A stretch of DNA of 64,000 bases, taken from assembly GCA_964344255.1 (NCBI GenBank), contig CAYFMQ010000001.1, positions 124,001 through 188,000 of the forward strand, read 5' to 3'. Source of the stretch: JAJFIE01 sp964344255. Its GTDB lineage: Bacteria > Pseudomonadota > Alphaproteobacteria > Rhodospirillales > Casp-alpha2. Numbering within the stretch: position 1 is the stretch's first letter; the number at the start of each line of letters is the position of its first letter. Positions 51,568 through 60,333 of this stretch are shown piece by piece. The translations under genes were made by a program, and so were the position numbers. Under the pieces are notes generated by a model. It was not told the DNA's origin, did no database searches, and saw only the letters and a list, made by a program, of their open reading frames with translations.

Positions 51568-54500
51568 TTGAAAAAAACGAAAAACAACTTTGCCGGGAGG
51601 GCGAATAAGCGTGTGAAAGCGTTTTGGCCGATTGTCCTGTTGTTTCATGTGACGATAGGCATTGTGCTGGGCCTTTTCACGACATCCGGAACGGCAGCGC
51701 CTGACAGGATCAGTGTCGCTTATTGCATCGATTGCGTCCCTTTCCATTTCCAGGATGAAAACGGCAAGGCAGACGGCATGATCATCGATTTATGGCGGCT
51801 GTGGTCCGAAAAGACAGGAATAACCATCGACTATATACCCGCCACCTGGGGCGAAACACTCAAAATGGTGGGCGAAGGAGTGGCTGACGCCCACGCCGGG
51901 CTGTTTTACAACGAACAGCGCGATGCTTTCCTGGAATACGGTGCTTCCCTGACGGAAACGGACACCCATTATTTTGTCAGCAAGGGTCTGACAAACGTCA
52001 AAACCATGGAAGACCTCGCCGGTCACGAGGTCGGCGTACTGAGCGGGGACTATGTGGAGGGGTATCTTGAGAGCAGGTTGCCTGAGGGAACGGTCATCGG
52101 CTTTGACAGTTATGAAACCATCATGGCGGCGCTCAAGGAAGGCAGACTGAAAGCCTTTGCCGCTGACACTCCGACAGGACTTTATCATCTGCAAAAATCG
52201 GGGCTGGGATTTGAGTTCGAGTTCCCGGTAGAAAACCCGCTTTACCAAAGCACTTGGTTTGCCGCCGTCACCGAGGGAAACCGGGAGCTTATCTCCATCA
52301 TCAACAGCGGCATGGCTAAAATCACCTCCAAGGAAAAAAGCGATATCCGCCACAAGTGGTCCACGGCTGAATTCGAGACCGGTATCGACCCGAAACTCGT
52401 CATCCAGATTGGCGGCGCAGCGGCAACTGCTCTGATCGTCATCCTGATCTGGAACCGGAGCCTGCAAAGTGAAGTGCGCCAGAGGAAACGGGCTGAAGAT
52501 GCTCTCAAGGCGGCAGACGCCCTGCTAACAGACGCCATCGAGAACATTTCGGATGCCTTCGTGCTTTATGACTCCGACGACAGGGTCGTGACCTGCAACA
52601 GGAAGTTTCGTGACCTTTACGGTTATTCTGAAGAATACATAGCAACGAGACCCACATGGACAGATCTCGAAACGATCGACACGGAACACAACATCATCGA
52701 ATGGGAAACCAACTGGGAGGAAACCCGAGGCATCAGACGTTGGGATGATTTCGAACGTCGCCTGACAAATGGTCTATGGCTGGACATCCGTCAACGCAAG
52801 ACGGAAACCGGGGGCACAGTCAGCATTCAGGTCGACGTTACGGATAGAAAACAAGCAGAGAGGATGATGGAGGAAGCTAAGGAACAAGCCGAAAGGGTAG
52901 CTGAAGCAAAATCCGAATTTGTTGCCGTGATCAGCCACGAGGTCCGCACGCCAATGAACGGCGTTCTTGGCATGGCGCGCCTGTTGCAGCAAACCAACCT
53001 CAACGAGGACCAACGGGAAAACGTCGATACCATCGTCGCTTCGGGGGACGCACTGGTGTCCATTGTCAACGATCTGCTGGATGTTTCCAAACTGGAAGCA
53101 GGGCGACTCGAGCTTGAGGCCATTCCGTTTATTCCCTCCGACACCGTGATGCAGTCTGTCTCCGTCATGTTTAGCAGGGCCGAAGAGAAGGGCCTTAAGC
53201 TGGAACGCGATATCGACGAAAACTTCCCTGATGTCCTGATCGGTGATCCTTTCCGCCTTCGGCAAATTATCCTCAACCTGCTCAGCAACGCCATCAAGTT
53301 CACTGCACGCGGGCATATTCATTTAACTGCGCGGTTGGAATCCCTGGCCGATAACACAGCCAATATCAGGATTTCAGTTAGCGATACCGGACAAGGCATC
53401 ACGCCGGAAGCACAGGAGAATTTGTTCTCAGCCTATACGCAAGGAACTGTGGATGTCGCACGGAAGTATGGTGGAACGGGACTTGGGTTATCCATTTGCC
53501 GGCATCTCGCCAACCTGATGGGTGGTAAAATCAGCTTTGACAGCACCTATGGTGAAGGAAGCACCTTTCATTTCACTGCTCCATTCCCTATTGACTTGGA
53601 AACCGATCCGGAAGCTCTGCGCCAGCACAATAAACGGCGCACATTCGGCGGCGCCAGAATTATGAAACCGTTACGTATTCTGCAGGCTGAGGATGTTGCA
53701 ACGAACAGGGACGTGGTGATCAAGATACTGAAACCCCACGGCCATGAAATCATCAACGTCGAACATGGCCGGGCCGCCCTGGCAGCCATAGAAAGCAGCC
53801 GTTTCGACCTTATTCTCATGGACCGGCATATGCCGGTAATGAGCGGGACGGAAGCGACACAGCGTATCCGCTCCATGAACAGCGATACCGCCAACATCCC
53901 GATTATCGGCATCACGGCAGGCGCCACTCAGAAAGAGCTTGATGAATGCATTGCCGCCGGCATGAATGCCTGCCTGTCCAAGCCCATAGATCCGGAAACG
54001 TTGCTGGATGTTGTTTCTCACTACGGTTCAGATCTGGCCAGGAAGGGCGATGTTATCGTCCTTGTGGTGGATGACACCAAACTCAACCGCGATGTAGCCA
54101 AGAAGCAATTTTCCAACCTGGGTGTTGCCTGTGAAACCGCTGAAAGCGGCGAGCAAGCCCTGGAATTGCTCGATAATCGTGATTATGCCGCAATATTTAC
54201 GGATATCCTCATGCCCGGTATGGACGGCATGGAGCTGGCCGAACACATCAGGAATCGGGAAAAAGAACTCAATCGCCATACGCCGATAATTGCCGTTACG
54301 GGGCGTGTCGATCCAGAAGAGCAGGCCCGATACCGGTCTGCCGGAATTGACGATGTTATCGGAAAACCGGTAACCAGCGAGGCTCTTGCTGAAATCCTGG
54401 GCATACCCAAAATGCTATTGAAAACGGCTTCCGCACTCACTTACTCAGAAATTCATGCCCCCATCGACTTGGGGAAACTGGCGGCTATTCTTGGCGATGA

Positions 54501-54801
54501 CGATGATAGAGAGATCGACATCTCACTAAACATGTTCATTGACACCTTCCCTGCACTTCTGGAAACCCTCGAACAGGCGGCAACATCACAAGATCGCTTG
54601 GCGACACGCAATGCAGCCCACGCCGCAAAGAGCGCAGCAAACTATGCCGCCGCCTTTCCCCTTGTCAGACTTCTTGTTGAACTTGAAGAAACGGCCGGCG
54701 ATGCAGAATGGCAGACAATGGAAAACTCCATTTCTCATGTCCGAGACGCCTATGCTAATGTCGTGACTTTCTGTGAGCAGCGTAATTCAGGAGACGCCTG
54801 A
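51568..54801 (+). CDS. Hybrid sensor histidine kinase with periplasmic solute-binding domain, two receivers and HPt
   Basis: The 1077-residue product has membrane helices at about residues 19-40 and 277-296, which flank a family-3 solute-binding domain (about 48-270) expected in the periplasm. Next come a PAS domain (about 318-430), HisKA with phospho-His457 in VISHEVRTPMNG, and HATPase. Two receivers follow (LILMDRHMP and AIFTDILMP) and then an HPt domain with NAAHAAKSAA near the C-terminus. It therefore contains a complete phosphorelay and should sense an amino-acid-like ligand. A TTG start at 51568 with GGGGAG upstream was preferred over a TTG at 51523. The response regulator gene begins two bases after its stop. 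Confidence 0.9.
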   Translation: MKKTKNNFAGRANKRVKAFWPIVLLFHVTIGIVLGLFTTSGTAAPDRISVAYCIDCVPFHFQDENGKADGMIIDLWRLWSEKTGITIDYIPATWGETLKMVGEGVADAHAGLFYNEQRDAFLEYGASLTETDTHYFVSKGLTNVKTMEDLAGHEVGVLSGDYVEGYLESRLPEGTVIGFDSYETIMAALKEGRLKAFAADTPTGLYHLQKSGLGFEFEFPVENPLYQSTWFAAVTEGNRELISIINSGMAKITSKEKSDIRHKWSTAEFETGIDPKLVIQIGGAAATALIVILIWNRSLQSEVRQRKRAEDALKAADALLTDAIENISDAFVLYDSDDRVVTCNRKFRDLYGYSEEYIATRPTWTDLETIDTEHNIIEWETNWEETRGIRRWDDFERRLTNGLWLDIRQRKTETGGTVSIQVDVTDRKQAERMMEEAKEQAERVAEAKSEFVAVISHEVRTPMNGVLGMARLLQQTNLNEDQRENVDTIVASGDALVSIVNDLLDVSKLEAGRLELEAIPFIPSDTVMQSVSVMFSRAEEKGLKLERDIDENFPDVLIGDPFRLRQIILNLLSNAIKFTARGHIHLTARLESLADNTANIRISVSDTGQGITPEAQENLFSAYTQGTVDVARKYGGTGLGLSICRHLANLMGGKISFDSTYGEGSTFHFTAPFPIDLETDPEALRQHNKRRTFGGARIMKPLRILQAEDVATNRDVVIKILKPHGHEIINVEHGRAALAAIESSRFDLILMDRHMPVMSGTEATQRIRSMNSDTANIPIIGITAGATQKELDECIAAGMNACLSKPIDPETLLDVVSHYGSDLARKGDVIVLVVDDTKLNRDVAKKQFSNLGVACETAESGEQALELLDNRDYAAIFTDILMPGMDGMELAEHIRNREKELNRHTPIIAVTGRVDPEEQARYRSAGIDDVIGKPVTSEALAEILGIPKMLLKTASALTYSEIHAPIDLGKLAAILGDDDDREIDISLNMFIDTFPALLETLEQAATSQDRLATRNAAHAAKSAANYAAAFPLVRLLVELEETAGDAEWQTMENSISHVRDAYANVVTFCEQRNSGDA

Positions 54802-54803
54802 CA

Positions 54804-55359
54804 ATGGCTTCACCAGATCTGTCAGATATGTCGGTTTTACTTGTTGACGACGAATCGTTCAGCCGCACAACTGTAGCGCGCTTCCTGGATGATATGGGTT
54901 CACCCACCATTTATCAGGCCGAGAACGGCCAGGAGGCACTTGATCTCCTTCAAGGCGATGCTTCGGACATCGATTTCATCGTTTGTGACATCAACATGCC
55001 GGTCATGCACGGGCTGCAGCTCCTGCGCGCCGTCAGACTTGGAGAACATCATGTAAACCGCGCACTGCCTTTTGTTATGGTCACAGGGCATTCCGACCGG
55101 CATCTGGTCGATATGGCCCTGGCGCTGGACGTGAATGCATTTCTCATCAAACCTGTTTCCAAGAACGCCATCGGCGCCCGGATATCCAAGATGCTCGAGC
55201 ACACCAGTTCCAACCGGTGGCTGAAACCGCAGGAGGTTTACCAGGTCGTCTTTACGGAACGCGCTCTGGATCACCTGGCGAAAACGACGGCCACGCATGG
55301 CCCTCAATCTCAACAAGGCATTTTTACCGACAGGACAAATGAGCCCCTGTTCAGACCGA
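54804..55359 (+). CDS. Response regulator, N-terminal part (interrupted by the assembly gap)
   Basis: The receiver domain (about residues 9-125) shows the acidic pair LLVDDE, phospho-Asp in FIVCDINMPVMHG and the conserved lysine in AFLIKPVSK. It follows the hybrid kinase by two bases and is its likely final phosphate acceptor. The reading frame enters the N run at 55360. The frame of the coding sequence right of the gap is different, so the real gap length is not a multiple that keeps these frames, or the gap estimate is wrong. Confidence 0.85.
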
Positions 55360-55471
55360 NNNNNNNNNNNNNNNNNNNNNNNNNNNNNNNNNNNNNNNNN
55401 NNNNNNNNNNNNNNNNNNNNNNNNNNNNNNNNNNNNNNNNNNNNNNNNNNNNNNNNNNNNNNNNNNNNNNN
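55360..55471. other. Assembly gap of 112 Ns
   Basis: The sequence is unknown. The coding frame shifts across the gap, so the stated size is probably only an estimate. A tandem-repeat coding stretch starts about 90 bases to the right and may explain the assembly break. Confidence 0.99.
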
Positions 55472-55977
55472 CGACGCGACCGCATCCTCTGAACCATGCC
55501 TCGACAGGCAAAGGCGGAAAAGCACCTGTTAAGCTGAAAGAAGATATTACCAAACGCGAAGGATCCTGGCGTTTCGAACCTCCGGAAGGAGAAGAAGGCG
55601 CGCGAACCGGCAGGTGGAAATTCGAACCGCCCGAAGGATCGGAACGTGAAGGACGGTGGAAATATGAGCCGCCTGATTCATCTTCGACCGCAGATTGGCC
55701 CGATGAAGATGATTATGCTGAAGATTCAGGCAGCGGCATCGAACTGCGCCCGGGACTTGTCCTCGAAGGCGAGTTGTGTCCTTTAGACGAGTTACAGGAA
55801 GACGCCATCCTGGCGCGGGATGTCTATACAGCTGACGGTCGCTTGTTCATGTTCGCCGGCACCACATTGACACCCCGTATCATTTCAATTCTCGGCGATC
55901 TGAATGACCTGGGCCATGGCGAAAGTAGCATTTGGATCGCCAGCTATCCGATAAAACAGGTGACACAGGCGGGGTAA
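55472..55977 (+). CDS. C-terminal fragment with tandem RWKFEPP repeats and an HD-GYP-regulator-like tail, probably of the same response regulator
   Basis: The open frame right of the gap has a low-complexity, proline- and glutamate-rich part. Three repeats have the consensus G-x-W-[RK]-[FY]-E-P-P-[ED]-[GS] at 55561-55590, 55609-55638 and 55651-55680. An acidic linker follows. The last 70 residues (LRPGLVLEGELCPLDELQEDAILARDVYTADGR, split here for reading only at LQ) resemble the tail of response regulators that carry L-A-R-D-V-x-T-x-D-G-R segments. Continuity with the receiver part is inferred. The next gene starts eight bases after its stop. Confidence 0.6.
55561..55680 (+). repeat. Three in-frame GxW[RK][FY]EPP coding repeats
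   Basis: Ten-residue units begin at 55561, 55609 and 55651, with periods of 48 and 42 bases. The units GSWRFEPPEG, GRWKFEPPEG and GRWKYEPPDS differ at few positions, while linkers vary. More copies may be hidden in the adjacent gap. The function is unknown; such aromatic and proline repeats may form a binding or linker segment. Confidence 0.75.
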
Positions 55978-55984
55978 TGAGTCC

Positions 55985-57556
55985 TTGTCCCTGAAAAAAC
56001 CCGCAGCAAAAAAACGCCCAGGTGGCCGGCAAAGCCGCAAGGCGGCGCGCGCGCCGGGCAACAAAACCTCTCAAGTCGTTCGCCGCGGCATGCCTGCCGG
56101 GCGATACAAACCTTTGAGCGATGCGGAAGTCGACAGCATCATCGGCGCGGCCCTTGATGTCCTGAACGATATCGGAATTGGTGACCCGACGCCCGAAGTT
56201 ACGGAGGAAGCGCTCAAGCAAGGCGCCGTCCTTGATGATGACGGGCGGCTCCGCCTGCCGCACAAACTGGTCGAGCGAGTCATCAGGGATGCAGCCAGGA
56301 ACTTCACCCTTTACGGCCGCGAACGCCGTCATGATCTGCAGGTCGGCGACGACAGCGTTCATCTCGGCACCACCGGGCTTATCGTCAAAATGGTTGATCC
56401 CGTCAGCGGCGTTCATCGGGAATCCACGCTGGAGGATCTCTATGACTTCGGGCGCATCGTCGATGCCCAGGAGCACATACACTATTACAGCCGTTCCATC
56501 ACGGCCAATGACGTAACCGACATGTTCGGTTATGACATGAGTGTCATTCACGCCTGCCTGTCAGCCACGTCGAAACACGTCTTTTCCGGCTTTCTCGATG
56601 CGGCGCATGTCAAGGACGGCATCCGCTTGCTCGATATGGTTGCTGGCGGCGAAGGCGCATTTGCAAAGGCGCCGTTCATGACCGTTATCTCCTGCTGCAT
56701 CGTTTCGCCGCTTCGCTTCGGCGAGGAAAACGTCAATGTCGCCATCGAGTGCGCCCGCGCCGGGATTCCCGTCGCCGTGGTCATGGCCGGACAGTCGGGC
56801 GCTACAGCGCCTGCGAGCCTGTCCAACACCCTGATCATGAGCCTGGCCGAAGCGCTGGCTGGGCTGGTACTAGTCAACCTTTTCGTTCCCGGCCATCCCG
56901 TTCTGGTGGGTAGCTGGCCGTTCGTATCGGATCTGCGCACTGGCGCTTTTTCCGGCGGCGGAGGCGAACAGGCCCTGCTGGGCGCGGCGGCGGCGCAGAT
57001 CACCAACGCTCTCGGTCTACCGAGCAGCCAGGCCGCAGGCATGTCGGATTCCAAACTGCCGGACTATCAGGCAGGCGTTGAAAAAGCCATGACCGTGGAA
57101 TTGGCGGCGCTTGCCGGCGGCAACATGATCAACGCGTCGGCCGGCATCTATTCCAGCCTGATGACGGCATCCTTCGAGGGTGCGGTCCTGGACGGTGAGA
57201 TGTTCGGCAACATCCTACGCACAGTCCGCGGAATAGATGTGATTGAACCAGAAAAAGCCGTAGACATCATCCGCCGCGCCGTCGATGGTGAAGGCCATTT
57301 TCTGGGTGACGAGGACACCATCCGCCTGATGGAAACGGAATACCTGTATCCGAAGCTATTCGACCGCAGGCCCAGTGGCGAGTGGGAAGCGATGGGCCGT
57401 CTCGATATCCGTGAGCACGCTCGCGAAGCCGCCCGCGCAATCCTGGAAGGACACTATCCTGCATACATCGACGCCAAACTGGATACGGATTTACGCGCCC
57501 ATTTTCCCATCAGTCTTGCGCCTATGGATAAACTCATAAAAAGGTTTTTCGGTTAG
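55985..57556 (+). CDS. MttB-family (COG5598) methyltransferase, non-pyrrolysine, copy 2
   Basis: A 523-residue paralogue of the protein at 26808-28382, with a basic N-terminal extension (LKKPAAKKRPGGRQSRKAAR) and the same fold. A segment aligned to the archaeal pyrrolysine region reads DLRTGAFSGGGGEQALLGAA, without an amber codon. It should demethylate a quaternary or tertiary amine to a corrinoid or other acceptor, but no corrinoid protein gene is nearby. It follows the response-regulator fragment by eight bases, so it may be regulated with that system. A TTG start is used, with GGGG ten bases upstream. Confidence 0.83.
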   Translation: MSLKKPAAKKRPGGRQSRKAARAPGNKTSQVVRRGMPAGRYKPLSDAEVDSIIGAALDVLNDIGIGDPTPEVTEEALKQGAVLDDDGRLRLPHKLVERVIRDAARNFTLYGRERRHDLQVGDDSVHLGTTGLIVKMVDPVSGVHRESTLEDLYDFGRIVDAQEHIHYYSRSITANDVTDMFGYDMSVIHACLSATSKHVFSGFLDAAHVKDGIRLLDMVAGGEGAFAKAPFMTVISCCIVSPLRFGEENVNVAIECARAGIPVAVVMAGQSGATAPASLSNTLIMSLAEALAGLVLVNLFVPGHPVLVGSWPFVSDLRTGAFSGGGGEQALLGAAAAQITNALGLPSSQAAGMSDSKLPDYQAGVEKAMTVELAALAGGNMINASAGIYSSLMTASFEGAVLDGEMFGNILRTVRGIDVIEPEKAVDIIRRAVDGEGHFLGDEDTIRLMETEYLYPKLFDRRPSGEWEAMGRLDIREHAREAARAILEGHYPAYIDAKLDTDLRAHFPISLAPMDKLIKRFFG

Positions 57557-57687
57557 CACTTGGTGTATTGCCGACAACGATGGAAGCTTGCATCACCCGC
57601 CCATGTTTCCAGTTGATTTGTTCATGGGGAGTTGTAAATATCGTGCGCCATCAAGATCGATGACAATCCCCATGCCGGAGCTGTCAA

Positions 57688-58773
57688 ATAACTGAAATCA
57701 CTATCATAATTCCAACCTACAACGAGGCGGGTAACGTCGTCCCGCTTGTAAGTGAATTGGACCAGCACTTGTCCGGCTATGATTGGGAGGCCCTGTTCGT
57801 TGACGACGATTCCCCTGATGGCACCGCCGACGCAGTCAATGAAGTCGCGCAAAACGATCCCCGGATTAAATGCCTCAGACGTATCGGCGCCAGGGGACTG
57901 TCTTCTGCCTGTATCGAAGGCATCCTGGCGTCCTCAACTCCTCTGGTCGCTGTCATAGACGGCGACAGGCAGCATGATACGGCGATCCTGCCGCAAATGA
58001 TCAAGTCGATCACGGAAGATGGCGCGGAAATAGCAATCGGAAGCCGTTACATGGAGGGCGGCAGCATGGACGGCTGGTCCATGCGCCGAAAGGCGATCAG
58101 TTCGGCGGCAACCTATATGTCAAAATACCTGATCCCTGAGGGATTAACGGATCCCATGAGCGGATTTTTCGTCATTCGTCGGGATGTGTTTACCGGTCTT
58201 GCCGATCGCCTCTCCGGCAAGGGATTCAAGATTTTGCTGGATATATTCGCTTCTGCCGACAGGGAACTGACCTACAAGGAAGTTCCATACGAATTCAGGC
58301 AGCGGGAATCCGGGGAAAGCAAGCTCTCGCCCATCGTGGTCATGGAGTTTGCAGAAATGCTGATCACCAAAACCATCGGCAGATACCTGCCAGCCAAGTT
58401 CCTGTTATTCGTCGGCGCCGGCACCACCGGGATGATTGTCCATTTTATCACGCTGGGCCTGTTGTTCAGGATTTTAGGCGTTGATTTCGCCTGGTCGCAA
58501 ATGACGGCAATCCTGCTTGCCATGACGTGCAATTTTTACGTCAACAATATCATCACCTATCGCGAGCGGACGCTTAGGGGATGGCAATGGCTACGTGGAT
58601 TGATTACTTTTTACATCGCCTGTGGGCTTGGAGCTTTCGTCAACTTCTCCTCGGCGTTTCTCTTGTTTGAAAATGGCTTCCACTGGGCAGCAGCGGGTTT
58701 TATCGGCGCTGCCCTCGGAGCCATATGGAACTACCTGACGACGAAAACCGTTACCTGGCGGGAACGGGAATGA
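57688..58773 (+). CDS. Family 2 glycosyltransferase with C-terminal GtrA-like membrane domain; non-canonical ATA start
   Basis: The conserved GT2 beginning TEITIIIPTYNEAGNVV lies upstream of the first canonical in-frame start (TTG at 57757). An in-frame stop is at 57661-57663, and no ATG, GTG or TTG lies between. The codon where translation should begin is ATA at 57688, with GGAG seven bases upstream. The 361-residue product has a DPM1-like catalytic domain (VDDDSPDGTAD, then DGDRQHD) and a GtrA-like four-helix membrane domain (about residues 240-355). It probably moves a sugar onto a polyprenyl carrier for surface glycans. It leads a cluster with a membrane protein and a methyltransferase. 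Confidence 0.82.
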   Translation: MTEITIIIPTYNEAGNVVPLVSELDQHLSGYDWEALFVDDDSPDGTADAVNEVAQNDPRIKCLRRIGARGLSSACIEGILASSTPLVAVIDGDRQHDTAILPQMIKSITEDGAEIAIGSRYMEGGSMDGWSMRRKAISSAATYMSKYLIPEGLTDPMSGFFVIRRDVFTGLADRLSGKGFKILLDIFASADRELTYKEVPYEFRQRESGESKLSPIVVMEFAEMLITKTIGRYLPAKFLLFVGAGTTGMIVHFITLGLLFRILGVDFAWSQMTAILLAMTCNFYVNNIITYRERTLRGWQWLRGLITFYIACGLGAFVNFSSAFLLFENGFHWAAAGFIGAALGAIWNYLTTKTVTWRERE

Positions 58774-58808
58774 TCGTTCGATGCCAATGGGATTAATTGG
58801 AGAAAATC

Positions 58809-60317
58809 GTGCTCAGCCTTGATCAGACAATACGCTTTATAAAACGTAGGGCCCTGTTGCTGGCGCTGCTGATCGCTCTTGTGACCGCTGTCGCCGGTGG
58901 CCGCACCCTGATTTACAAGGGCGCGGTTGGTTCGGAAGACAATGTGCTTTTTTACCTGATGGGCCAGCATGTGATCGCTTCGGAACAAATGGATGCCATT
59001 GCAGATAACGCGATTGCCCATTTCACCAAGCACGGTGCAGACGAGCATGCCTTGCTCCGGTTGAAGATACGCAAGGACTATCTGAATGAGTTCCCTTTGC
59101 CCGGGCTGGTGTATCTTGGTGTCAGCCGTGTGCTCAAAAGCATGCTGGAGCTTTCGACGCAACTCTATCCGCTTTATGTGGCGCAAACCCTGGTTTTCGG
59201 ATTCCTGATTGCCGTTACCCTCGGCGCGCTGATTGCCGGATCAGTAATCTGTACGATTGGGCGATCAACTTTCATGTGGGCTTTTGCCCTGACGTTGTTG
59301 TTTTTCGGTCTCAGCGAATTTTTGCCTCTTCAGGTCTACAGCTTCGCGACCATTCTGCACAGTGATGATCTGACCGGGGCGCTTGTACATGGCGGCTCAA
59401 TGATGGCCCGTCCCGGCCCTCAATTTTCGCCTCTCGGGTTCCCTCCACGCTGCCAGATGGCCCTTTTGATGATTGCGGTGATCGCTCTGCGTCTCAAGGG
59501 ACGTTACGCCTTGTCATACGTCTTGGTTGGGGCCCTCTCCTTCGTTCACCTCAGTTCCTCGGGGCTGGTGCTCGCTGCCCTTCTGATAACCGATTTGTTT
59601 TTACGCCCGGGCATCTTCAAATGCCTCGTTGTGTCGGCAATGGCCGGTATTGCCTTGGTCGCCATCGGGGCCAGGTTGAATCTGCTGTTCCTGCTGGGCG
59701 ATTCAGGCGCAGCAATCGGTTTCACGCTACTGGGGATAGCGGTTGCCATTGCCATCTTTATCTTCCTGCCTGGGTTCGGGTCGCTTCGCGAAAGCATGGC
59801 CGGCAAGTATCAAACCATAAGAAATTGGTTCCTGAAATCCGGCGTCATCTTTGCCGATATCAAGTTCCTGGCCCTTGGGTGGCTTGCCTCGGCAAGCCTA
59901 CTATTCATCGCCCTTCAAACGACGGAATTCTTCAGGGAATATGACGTCTTTTACTTCTGGAGCCGTCTTCACGGCCGAGCCCTTATGATTTTCTGGCCAG
60001 CCATCATATTCGGCGCTGTACTCTGGATTCTTTATGCTGCCATTAAACGGAACAGTGTAAGGAAATCCTTCAACGCCGTATGCCTGGCCGTTTGCCTCGG
60101 TTTGCTTGCGGTGATATCTGTTCCTGCCGTTTCCTATCTGGAGGGAGAGACAGTCACCACACGTGTGGCGAAACGGCTGTTCCAGGCCGACGCCAGACTC
60201 ACCGGTCCACCGATGCGGGAGCTTCCGGCCATGGGGTTCGAGGAACTTGTGATCTACTACGGTATTGCAAAGTCGGTCGACGCGGAACGCGACATGCTGG
60301 CCCCGATTTTGAAGTAG
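58809..60317 (+). CDS. Multi-pass membrane protein of unknown function
   Basis: The 502-residue product has about ten to twelve hydrophobic helices. A larger extracytoplasmic loop after the first helix holds SEDNVLFYLMGQHVIASEQMD and other polar residues. The size and layout are reminiscent of GT-C glycosyltransferases or O-antigen-type membrane proteins, but no diagnostic motif was recognised. The GTG at 58809 has GGAG six bases upstream; a TTG at 58797 is possible. It sits between a GT2/GtrA glycosyltransferase gene and a methyltransferase gene, 16 bases before the latter, so a role in envelope glycan or lipid modification is likely. Confidence 0.72.
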   Translation: MLSLDQTIRFIKRRALLLALLIALVTAVAGGRTLIYKGAVGSEDNVLFYLMGQHVIASEQMDAIADNAIAHFTKHGADEHALLRLKIRKDYLNEFPLPGLVYLGVSRVLKSMLELSTQLYPLYVAQTLVFGFLIAVTLGALIAGSVICTIGRSTFMWAFALTLLFFGLSEFLPLQVYSFATILHSDDLTGALVHGGSMMARPGPQFSPLGFPPRCQMALLMIAVIALRLKGRYALSYVLVGALSFVHLSSSGLVLAALLITDLFLRPGIFKCLVVSAMAGIALVAIGARLNLLFLLGDSGAAIGFTLLGIAVAIAIFIFLPGFGSLRESMAGKYQTIRNWFLKSGVIFADIKFLALGWLASASLLFIALQTTEFFREYDVFYFWSRLHGRALMIFWPAIIFGAVLWILYAAIKRNSVRKSFNAVCLAVCLGLLAVISVPAVSYLEGETVTTRVAKRLFQADARLTGPPMRELPAMGFEELVIYYGIAKSVDAERDMLAPILK

Positions 60318-60333
60318 GCTGGTTGAGCAGAAA

